A stretch of 6,887 nt of DNA from Deltaproteobacteria bacterium. GTDB lineage: Bacteria > Desulfobacterota > Syntrophia > Syntrophales > UBA2210. Position 1 is the stretch's first letter, and every line of letters starts with the position of its first letter. The stretch covers positions 1 to 6,887 of the forward strand of contig JAFCZZ010000199.1 in NCBI GenBank assembly GCA_019314085.1, given 5' to 3'. Position numbers and translations under genes: made by a program. The notes beneath the pieces are model-generated. The model had not been told where the DNA came from. It searched no databases and saw only the letters and a list, made by a program, of their open reading frames with translations. Below, one piece after another: positions 1-5,721 of this stretch.

Positions 1-676
1 CTACGGATACCGGCAGATGGGAAAGGGCAATACCGTCGGGTGAGTAATGTGAGGGAGTCGCCGTGCAGCCGGATTCTTCGAGCCGCGTGATCAGATCGGC
101 CCGGGTGGTCTTCAGCCTGTTTGCCCTGACCGTCAGGGAAGGTGTTTTATTGTTGCTCTCACACAGTGCGCGCGTCTCTTCAAGACCAAGCTGATCCGCC
201 CACATTCTCACCAGCCATAATGGGTGCGAGTGGACCACCGATATGTGAGACAGCGGGTCTTCGTTAAAGGGAGGGTAGGGGAGCGTGTCCATCCTCCGTG
301 CGGCATTCCTCAGGACGGCATTTACCAGGTTGGACCGCCCGGGATAGAGCCTCTTCGCCATCTCCACGGCCTCGTTCGTCGCGGCGTATGCGGGCACCCT
401 GTCCATACACATCAGTTGGTAGAGTGCCACACGCAGTATATTGCGTATCCCCGGCTCCATCTGATCGAAGGTGCCGGTATATACGGCGCCAAGGACCCAG
501 TCCAGGCGGCCTCGAAGGCGCAATGCCCCGTAGACAAGTTGTGTCAGGAGCCTCCTGTCCTGCGCGGTGGGAAGGGTGGCGCGTGAAAGGTACGCGTCCA
601 GGAGGGGTTGCGCAAAGGCCCCCTCCTCGACCCTGTTCAGAATCTGAACTGCCAAGGTACGTGGGGTGTTTTTCAT
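1..676 (-). CDS. rsmB: 16S rRNA (cytosine-C5)-methyltransferase RsmB, N-terminal part
   Basis: Partial gene: the first 225 residues are visible and the frame stays open to the left edge. RsmB (also called Sun/Fmu) methylates C967 of 16S rRNA using S-adenosylmethionine. The visible part is the NusB-like RNA-binding domain (about residues 5-140), with the helical block DRRLLTQLVYGALR at 40-53, LVNAVLRNAARR at 117-128 and the family-typical HSHPLWLV at 149-156. The start of the linker/RRM-like part of the methyltransferase module follows. The SAM-binding motifs and catalytic cysteines lie outside the window. The start is ATG at 676, 13 bases after the fmt stop; an in-frame GTG sits directly before it at 679. 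No clear Shine-Dalgarno sequence precedes it, so translation is probably coupled to fmt. The fmt-rsmB order is common in many bacteria. The identification rests on sequence motifs recognised by eye. Confidence 0.93.
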   Translation of the reverse strand, partial: MKNTPRTLAVQILNRVEEGAFAQPLLDAYLSRATLPTAQDRRLLTQLVYGALRLRGRLDWVLGAVYTGTFDQMEPGIRNILRVALYQLMCMDRVPAYAATNEAVEMAKRLYPGRSNLVNAVLRNAARRMDTLPYPPFNEDPLSHISVVHSHPLWLVRMWADQLGLEETRALCESNNKTPSLTVRANRLKTTRADLITRLEESGCTATPSHYSPDGIALSHLPVSV

Positions 677-689
677 CACGTATGGTCTT

Positions 690-1631
690 TTATTCGAGGA
701 TGTCATCCGGTGTCAGGCGGTTTCCTCTCAGGAAGTCTTCAATCAGCATCCGTTTTTTACCCTCAAGCTGCACGTCCTTCAGGTAGACGTGTCCGTCCCG
801 TGTGGCTATTTGTAATCCCGCTTCCATCAGCCTTCCCGGTGTGCCCGGTTCCTTTTCGCCCGAGGATTTTTCCTCTCCCGCCACGGCGTAGAATATCTTC
901 AGCTTTTTGTCTCCGAAAAAGGAGTATGCACCGGGGCGAGAGGAGAGGCCCCGGATGAGATTGACGATTTTTCCCGGGTCGTCGTTCCAGTCGATATGCC
1001 CTACTTCTCGCTCAAGGCGGGGTGCCAGGGTGACGAGGGCCGGATCCTGCGGGGTCCTGACAATTGTCCCGTCCAGGGCGCCCCGAATGGCCCGGACAAG
1101 AAGCTCGGCACCCATCGTGGACAGGGTTTCATGCAGATCGTCGAAGGTGTCATCGGGATCTATGGCGACCTCCTCCTGTAGCAGGATGTCCCCCGAATCC
1201 ACCCCCTCGTCCATCAGCATGATCGTCACCCCCGTCTCCCGGTCTCCATTGATAATGGACCAGTTGATCGGCGCCGCCCCCCGGTACCGCGGGAGGAGGG
1301 AGGGATGCACATTGAGGCACCCGAGGCGGGGAAGGTCGATAATCTCCCGGGGGAGTATCTGGCCGAAGGCGGCCAGCACCACCATGTCGGGGGATAATTC
1401 CCTGAATGTCTCCAGAAAGTCCCCGTCCCGGACGCGATCGGGCTGGCAGACCTCGAGCCCCATCTCCAGCGCGCAGGTCTTCACGGGCGGAGGAACGGGC
1501 CTTCTTCCTCTCCCCTTTGGTCTGTCCGGTTGCGTAACGGCACCTATAATATTGTACCCGGCCTCTGCCAGGGCCTTCAGTGAGGGAACGGCAAAGACCG
1601 GCGTTCCCATAAACAGTATCTTCGGTTTCAT
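690..1631 (-). CDS. fmt: Methionyl-tRNA formyltransferase
   Basis: Cytoplasmic enzyme that formylates the amino group of Met-tRNA(fMet) using 10-formyltetrahydrofolate, giving the initiator tRNA. The 313-residue product has the usual length (E. coli about 315). It begins with the Rossmann-type motif KILFMGTPVFAVPSL. The folate/catalytic core includes LNVHPSLLPRYRGAAPINW at about 106-124 and MDEGVDSGD at 140-148. The catalytic triad known from E. coli (N106, H108, D144) matches N107, H109 and D145 here. The C-terminal tRNA-binding OB-fold domain starts near 205 and includes RPGAYSFF. I chose ATG at 1631 because GAAGGAAGGTGG lies just upstream. A GTG at 1640 would add three residues (MAV) but would overlap that ribosome site and leave almost no leader after the predicted promoter. 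It is first in a two-gene minus-strand unit with rsmB. Confidence 0.97.
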   Translation of the reverse strand: MKPKILFMGTPVFAVPSLKALAEAGYNIIGAVTQPDRPKGRGRRPVPPPVKTCALEMGLEVCQPDRVRDGDFLETFRELSPDMVVLAAFGQILPREIIDLPRLGCLNVHPSLLPRYRGAAPINWSIINGDRETGVTIMLMDEGVDSGDILLQEEVAIDPDDTFDDLHETLSTMGAELLVRAIRGALDGTIVRTPQDPALVTLAPRLEREVGHIDWNDDPGKIVNLIRGLSSRPGAYSFFGDKKLKIFYAVAGEEKSSGEKEPGTPGRLMEAGLQIATRDGHVYLKDVQLEGKKRMLIEDFLRGNRLTPDDILE

Positions 1632-1654
1632 GACAGCCACCTTCCTTCACGAGG

Positions 1655-1683
1655 GTTATACCCTTTTGCCTTGTTTTAATCAA
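1655..1683 (-). promoter_or_regulatory. Sigma-70-type promoter for fmt-rsmB
   Basis: Reading the minus strand, TTGATT (1683-1678) is followed after exactly 17 bases by TATAAC (1660-1655). Transcription would start near 1648, giving a leader of about 17 bases that holds the purine-rich ribosome site before ATG 1631. This short leader is a further reason to prefer ATG 1631 over GTG 1640. Predicted from sequence only. Confidence 0.6.
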
Positions 1684-1736
1684 TTCGGTCTTCGAGTGCT
1701 CAGGCTCTCTCCCTGTTCTGTCCTTTGATTTTGCAT

Positions 1737-1765
1737 TTGACTACGCACGGAGATCCTAATAGAAT
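1737..1765 (+). promoter_or_regulatory. Sigma-70-type promoter for the PAS/sigma-54 activator gene
   Basis: TTGACT (1737-1742), a 17-base spacer, then TAGAAT (1760-1765): each box matches consensus at five of six positions. Transcription would start near 1772 and leave about 46 bases before ATG 1818. It diverges from the fmt promoter roughly 55 bases away. It suggests the activator is made from its own constitutive-type promoter. Confidence 0.5.
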
Positions 1766-1817
1766 GCCACATCGCAGATGTCAGTATTATCAAATATATG
1801 TTTTGGCGGTTTTTATC

Positions 1818-3581
1818 ATGACTGAGCAAAAAGAATTTGCAGAAGAGATATTATCAAATCCGACGATTCCCTGTAAGGCGATCCTTGACTCCGCTTATTT
1901 TGCGGTTATCGCAATCGATAGAGAAGGGTACGTGGTATATATCAATGAGATAGCGAGATCTTTGCTGGATTTCAAGCTGGAGATAACGCCCCGCCCCGTT
2001 CATTTTTCTGAGATTGACAATGATGCCTGGCTCGAGTTTAAAAAAGTTATAGAGACAGGTGAACCACAGATAACGATCCCTGTTGTAAATAAAAAGTATT
2101 CCTTGCTGGCTAACAGAACCCCCATCATCTGGGAGGGTGAACTGGTGGGGGTAATGAGCGTATTTCACGACAGGGAAGAGTACGAGAAAATATCCCAGTA
2201 CCTGTTCAGATATCAGGCGGTGGTACGTGAGGTCGAGGCAATTATCGGTTCCTCATATGATGGCATATATGTAACCGATGGTGAGGCTAATACGATACGG
2301 GTAAACAGTGCGTATGAAGATATCACCGGCATTAAGGCTTCGGAAGTGCTGGGGCACAATATGCGGGATCTTGTAGATGAGGGGTATTTCAGTGAGAGTG
2401 TTACGCTGAAAGTTCTGGAGGAGAGAAAGACCGTAACCCTCTCGCAAAAGCTGAAAACAGGGAAACGTATACTGGTAACAGGCAATCCTTTTTTCGATGA
2501 TGAAGGGAGGATCAAGATGGTCGTGACCAATGTCCGGGATATGACCGATCTGGACAGGTTAAATCAACGGCTTGAAGAATCTCTGGAGATGACGAGAGCC
2601 TACAGGGATAAACTCCAGAAGTTGCAATTATCGACATACAAAGATAATGAAATTATACGGGTCTCCAAGGCGATGAGATCCGTATATGAACTTGTCGAGC
2701 GCGTTTGCATAACAGATGCCACCATACTCTTCCAGGGAGAGACCGGTGTGGGGAAGGACAGAATTGCAGAGGAGATACATGCCAAGTCCGACCGTTCCGA
2801 GGGGGGAATTTTTGTAAAGATCAATTGCGGAGCTATCCCCGAAACGCTTCTGGAGAGTGAACTGTTTGGATACGAACGGGGTGCGTTCACGGGAGCCAGC
2901 AGAGAGGGGAAACCGGGGTTGTTTGAAGTGGCCGACAACGGGACTCTCTTCCTGGATGAAGTAGAGTCCATGCCGTTTGTCCTGCAGGGTAAATTGCTCA
3001 GGGTGCTGCAGGACTTCGAGATAACGCGGGTTGGAGGAACAGTACCCAGGAAGGTGGATGTGCGGCTGATATGTGCGTCCAACCAGGACTTGGAGGAACT
3101 GGTGCAGCAAAAGAAATTCCGTTTAGATCTGTATTATCTTCTGCGCGTAATTCCCGTTTATATCCCTCCCCTGCGCGAGAGGGTCGAGGATATACCTCAT
3201 CTGATAACGCTTTTTCTCAATCGTTTTAACAATAAATATTCCAAAAAGAAGGTCTTAAGTAGTGCGGCCATGGATACACTGATCAAATACTCATGGCCTG
3301 GAAACGTGAGGGAAATGGCCAACCTGATAGAGCGGCTTGTGGTTATTACCCCCGGCAACCGTATAGGCATCAACGATCTTCCGGCTGAGATATATAAGAT
3401 GCAGGAATATGAAAATATATGTCAGGGAGACACACTGCAAGAATACCTGCAGTGTGTAGAGATGTCCGTCATCCGCAATGCCATCAATAAATATGGCAAT
3501 GCACGGAGGGCGGCGCCATACCTCGGGGTGAATCCTTCAACGCTGACACGGAAACTCAAAAAATGTAATGATGCAGTTTAG
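1818..3581 (+). CDS. PAS-domain sigma-54-dependent transcriptional activator
   Basis: Enhancer-binding protein of 587 residues that would remodel sigma-54 RNA polymerase at a -24/-12 promoter. It has no phosphoreceiver domain. Two PAS sensor domains come first (about 15-130 and 140-245), so it probably senses a small ligand or redox state. A coiled-coil linker follows (about 246-275, DLDRLNQRLEESLEM). The AAA+ domain has Walker A GETGVGKD at 307-314, the sigma-54 contact loop GAFTGA at 355-360, Walker B GTLFLDE at 375-381, sensor I near CASNQD and sensor II near WPGNVREMANLIERL. A Fis-type HTH ends the protein (NARRAAPYLGVNPSTLTRKL). All motifs needed for activation are intact. The frame is open from a TTG at 1725, but that lies upstream of the predicted promoter; ATG 1818 has GGCGG seven bases before it. 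The adjoining sigma-54 promoter and abf genes suggest it regulates 4-hydroxybutyrate use. The ligand cannot be read from the sequence. Confidence 0.93.
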   Translation: MTEQKEFAEEILSNPTIPCKAILDSAYFAVIAIDREGYVVYINEIARSLLDFKLEITPRPVHFSEIDNDAWLEFKKVIETGEPQITIPVVNKKYSLLANRTPIIWEGELVGVMSVFHDREEYEKISQYLFRYQAVVREVEAIIGSSYDGIYVTDGEANTIRVNSAYEDITGIKASEVLGHNMRDLVDEGYFSESVTLKVLEERKTVTLSQKLKTGKRILVTGNPFFDDEGRIKMVVTNVRDMTDLDRLNQRLEESLEMTRAYRDKLQKLQLSTYKDNEIIRVSKAMRSVYELVERVCITDATILFQGETGVGKDRIAEEIHAKSDRSEGGIFVKINCGAIPETLLESELFGYERGAFTGASREGKPGLFEVADNGTLFLDEVESMPFVLQGKLLRVLQDFEITRVGGTVPRKVDVRLICASNQDLEELVQQKKFRLDLYYLLRVIPVYIPPLRERVEDIPHLITLFLNRFNNKYSKKKVLSSAAMDTLIKYSWPGNVREMANLIERLVVITPGNRIGINDLPAEIYKMQEYENICQGDTLQEYLQCVEMSVIRNAINKYGNARRAAPYLGVNPSTLTRKLKKCNDAV

Positions 3582-3603
3582 CATTATCCCACGATCTGCA
3601 TCA
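3569..3603 (+). terminator. Possible weak terminator hairpin at the end of the activator gene
   Basis: TGATGCAG (3569-3576) and CTGCATCA (3596-3603) form a perfect 8-base inverted repeat with a 19-base loop, spanning the TAG stop at 3579-3581. A T-rich but interrupted tail (AATTTCATTTGTT) follows. The loop is long and there is no clean U-run, so termination is only a possibility; it could instead be an operator or chance. Confidence 0.3.
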
Positions 3604-3662
3604 ATTTCATTTGTTACACTTGCTACAAACCTTTGAGCCGCTTCAAGGGATGCTCAACCTTA

Positions 3663-3682
3663 ATAATGCGCTGGAGCATTAT
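3663..3682. repeat. Inverted repeat, candidate upstream activator site
   Basis: ATAATGC and GCATTAT are perfect 7-base half sites around a 6-base spacer. The centre is about 220 bases upstream of the predicted sigma-54 transcription start, a usual distance for a dimeric Fis-type activator that reaches the polymerase by DNA looping. The right half plus two bases (GCATTATCC) is repeated at 3581-3589. Assignment to the adjacent activator is inference. Confidence 0.4.
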
Positions 3683-3837
3683 CCTGCCAGACCAACCTAA
3701 ATGGCCTGATTCCAAATAGATAGAGTCTCTTGTTGCCAAAATGATGCGGTCTGGAATTATTTTTCCCGAAGCAACAGTGGTGAACATAGGTGCATGCAGA
3801 TTCCAGTGGACGTGTAACTGCTCTGATTTACATATCT

Positions 3838-3853
3838 TATCAGGATGCTGATA
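3838..3853. repeat. Inverted repeat just upstream of the sigma-54 promoter
   Basis: TATCAG and CTGATA are perfect 6-base arms around GATG. The site ends 15 bases before the -24 element, closer than typical activator sites. It could bind a second regulator or be a low-affinity site; a 6-base palindrome can also arise by chance. Confidence 0.3.
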
Positions 3854-3868
3854 TTGCAGGCAGATGAA

Positions 3869-3884
3869 TGGCGTGAAAGTTGCT
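3869..3884 (+). promoter_or_regulatory. Sigma-54 (-24/-12) promoter for the abf cluster
   Basis: TGGCGTG, four bases, then TTGCT compares with the sigma-54 consensus TGGCACG-N4-TTGCW: the invariant GG and GC are exactly ten bases apart, and only two positions of the -24 box differ. The start would be near 3895, leaving a leader of about 85 bases before ATG 3980. It lies directly downstream of a sigma-54 activator gene with an intact GAFTGA loop, which supports the call strongly. Confidence 0.75.
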
Positions 3885-3922
3885 AGCAGCATTCTCAATA
3901 TATATGCAATACAAAACAGTCG

Positions 3923-3943
3923 CTGGTTGAATGAGTCAACCAG
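3923..3943 (+). repeat. Perfect inverted repeat in the abfD leader
   Basis: CTGGTTGA (3923-3930) and TCAACCAG (3936-3943) pair perfectly around the 5-base loop ATGAG. The site lies between the predicted sigma-54 start (about 3895) and the abfD ribosome site AAGGAG (3967-3972). In RNA it would form a stable 8-bp hairpin. No U-run follows, so it is not an obvious terminator. It could be an operator, an mRNA-stabilising hairpin or a protein-binding element. Confidence 0.5.
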
Positions 3944-3979
3944 GATAAGACGGCAAATAAACATATAAGGAGAGGTATT

Positions 3980-5429
3980 ATGTCATTAATGAACGCAAAG
4001 CAGTACGAAGAGAGCTTGAGGAAGTTAAATTTCAAGATCTACATGTTCGGTAAACTGGTGGAGAACCCCGTCGATAATCCTATCATTCGTCCCTCCATGA
4101 ATGCCGTTGCCGCGACCTATGAATTCGCGCACTCTCCGGAGTATGAGGATCTTATGACGGCCACGTCCCATATCACGGGCAAGAAGATCAACCGCTTCTG
4201 TCATATTCACCAGAGCACGGAGGACCTGGTCAAGAAATCCAAGATGGGCCGACTCCTCGGATCGCTCACCGGTTGTTGCTTCCAGCGCTGTGTGGGGATG
4301 GACGCCATGAACGCCCTCTCGATGACCACGTACGATATCGACCAGAAGTACGAGACGGAGTATAACAAAAGTATAACAAACGCTTTTTGAAATATCTCGA
4401 ATACGTACAGGAAAACGATCTCACCTGTGACGGTGCCATGACGGACCCCAAGGGTGATCGGAGCAAGGCACCGCACCAGCAGGACGATCCGGACATGTTC
4501 ATGCACGTGGTAGAGGAACGCGAGGGCGGGATTGTGGTCAGGGGTGCGAAGTGCCACCAGACCGGGAGATCATTATCATGCCCACGATCAGCATGCGTGA
4601 AGAGGACAAGGACTACGCCATCTCCTTTGCTATCCCGGCGGACAGCGAGGGGATCACCTACATCATGGGCCGTCAGTCGTGCGATACCCGCAAGCTGGAA
4701 AAGGGTACCATGGATCGCGGCAACCAGCTCTACGGCGGTCACGAGGCCCTGGTGGTCTTCGACGACGTTTTCGTCCCCTGGGATCGGATCTTCATGTACA
4801 AGGAGTGGGATTTTGCCGGTCAGCTGGTGGAACAGTTCGCGTCGTACCACCGTCAGAGCTACGCCTGCAAGGCGGGGGTTGGCGATGTTCTTATCGGTGC
4901 CACCCAGACCATTGCCGAATACAACGGGGCCCAGAAGGCATCACATGTCAAGGACAAGATCATCGAGATGAATCACCTCAACGAGACCCTGTACTGCGGT
5001 TCTATTGCCTGTGCATCCGAAGGGCACAAAGAGCCGAGCGGCACCTACTACGTCAACACGCTCCTTGCCAATGTCTGCAAGCAGAACGTGACACGCTTTC
5101 CCTACGAGATCGCGCGTCTGGCTCAGGACATTGCCGGTGGCCTGATGGTGACCCTCCCATCGGAGGAAGACCTGCGCTCGCCCGAGGTCGGCAAGTGGAT
5201 TGAGAAATACTACAAGGGGAATGCGGATGTCCCCACGGAATACCGGATGCGGATACTGCGTCTGATCGAGAACATCACCCTGGGTACTGCCGCTGTCGGC
5301 TATCTGACCGAGTCGATGCACGGTGCCGGTTCACCTCAGGCTCAGCGGATCATGATCTCCCGGCAGGTCAATATGGATGCAAAGAAGAAGGTCGCCAAGA
5401 AACTGAGCGGTATTCCGAAGGATGAATAA
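3980..5429 (+). pseudogene. abfD: 4-hydroxybutyryl-CoA dehydratase / vinylacetyl-CoA delta-isomerase, frameshifted twice
   Basis: The intact enzyme is a cytoplasmic [4Fe-4S]/FAD protein that converts 4-hydroxybutyryl-CoA to crotonyl-CoA. Sequence along the whole length matches the Clostridium aminobutyricum enzyme as I recall it, but in three frames. Frame one covers 3980 to about 4380 and includes the cluster cysteines CFQRC (residues 100 and 104), then stops at 4390. Frame two covers about 4381-4566 (KYLEYVQENDL, GAMTDPKGDR, GIVVRGAKCHQTG). Frame three covers about 4566-5429 (EIIIMPTISM to the end). The first break is an exact 11-base tandem duplication at 4359-4380. The second fits loss of about 16 bases at 4564-4568, removing roughly five residues before the Glu of the usual NSHE motif. 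Undoing both gives 484 residues, against about 490 for the family. The equivalents of E257 (4743-4745), H292 (4848-4850), C299 (4866-4868), K300 (4869-4871) and E455 (5310-5312) are present, but the H-to-C spacing is one residue short. The ribosome site is AAGGAG at 3967-3972. Either a young pseudogene or a sequence error. Confidence 0.9.
4359..4380 (+). repeat. Exact 11-base tandem duplication inside abfD
   Basis: AGTATAACAAA occurs twice in a row (4359-4369 and 4370-4380). Removing one copy joins GAG-TAT-AAC-AAA directly to CGC-TTT-TTG-AAA-TAT and restores the expected family reading EYNKRFLKYLEYVQEND. With both copies present the frame ends at TGA 4388-4390. This identifies the duplication itself as the cause of the first frameshift. 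Confidence 0.95.
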
Positions 5430-5721
5430 CATACGCAAGATCGGCCTGAAGTACTGCGGGGGTTGTGCCCCGCAGTACGATCGGGTACAGGCGGTGGCGT
5501 CTATCAAGAGGCGCCTGGCGGGCAGGGTCGAGTTTGTTTCGTACGAGGACCGGGATGTTGAAGGGGTTCTTGTTGTAGTCGGCTGTCCCACCGCCTGCGT
5601 CGATTTTACGCCCTTTGAGGGGCGTCCCCTGTGGGTTGTGACCCGTGAACAGGATGCCGAAGACTTCATTGAAAAAATGAGAAAAATGGAGAATACCAAT
5701 GGACTGGAAAGAAGTATATAA
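5422..5721 (+). CDS. Small four-cysteine CGGC protein of unknown function
   Basis: A 99-residue protein that I cannot assign to a characterised family. It begins IRKIGLKYCGGCAPQYDR, with a CxxC pair at C12 and C15, and carries a second pair in VVGCPTACVD at C55 and C59. Predicted strands and helices alternate (LKYCGGC, a helix near 20-33, VEFVSY, GVLVVVGC, LWVVT, a final helix), suggesting a small alpha/beta thioredoxin- or ferredoxin-like fold. There is no signal peptide or membrane segment. The four cysteines could bind a metal or an Fe-S cluster, or act in thiol redox. Its ATG overlaps the last 8 bases of abfD and its end overlaps abfT by 23 bases, so it is probably translationally coupled within the operon. 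A role in cluster assembly, redox protection or regulation of the dehydratase is only inference. Confidence 0.85.
   Translation: MNNIRKIGLKYCGGCAPQYDRVQAVASIKRRLAGRVEFVSYEDRDVEGVLVVVGCPTACVDFTPFEGRPLWVVTREQDAEDFIEKMRKMENTNGLERSI

Larger units (their letters stand above)
3582..3979. other. 398-base regulatory intergenic region between activator and abfD
   Basis: No convincing gene is present. The stretch is A+T-richer than its neighbours and carries a sigma-54 promoter (3869-3884), three perfect inverted repeats (3663-3682, 3838-3853, 3923-3943) and an imperfect one (TTTGAGC and GCTTCAA around 3632-3646). The 9-mer GCATTATCC occurs twice, at 3581-3589 and 3676-3684. The size and layout fit a sigma-54 control region with upstream activator sites 50-250 bases before the promoter. 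A frame open on the minus strand (3623-3964) shows no recognisable protein features. Confidence 0.75.

Noticed and set aside
907..1728. Plus-strand 273-codon open frame opposite fmt
   Set aside because: It is a shadow of fmt: the protein is rich in Ser/Arg/Pro, has no recognisable domain, and the opposite strand encodes a clear, full-length Fmt.
1725..1817. N-terminal extension of the activator from TTG 1725
   Set aside because: The added 31 residues do not look like part of a PAS protein, and the start lies upstream of the predicted promoter; ATG 1818 fits better.
3791..3798. Palindrome TGCATGCA
   Set aside because: Only eight bases and self-complementary without other support; expected by chance at this length.
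3857..3874. Second GG-N10-GC match overlapping the sigma-54 promoter (GG at 3859-3860, GC at 3871-3872)
   Set aside because: The -12 box would be TGGCG rather than TTGC, and the -24 box begins AGGC; the match at 3869-3884 is clearly better.
3623..3964. Minus-strand open frame of 113 codons in the intergenic region
   Set aside because: Its product resembles no family I recognise, it runs through the sigma-54 promoter and the inverted repeats, and no ribosome site is evident. It is most likely chance in regulatory DNA.
4359..4568. Programmed ribosomal frameshifting to join the abfD frames
   Set aside because: Both sites would need a -1 shift, but neither shows a convincing slippery heptamer with a stimulator. 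The product would still carry four extra residues at the first site and lack about five at the second. The exact tandem duplication is a simpler explanation.
4551..5429. Third abfD segment as an independent gene starting at GTG 4551
   Set aside because: The first residues before EIIIMPTISM do not match the family and there is no fitting ribosome site. It is the downstream part of the broken dehydratase.
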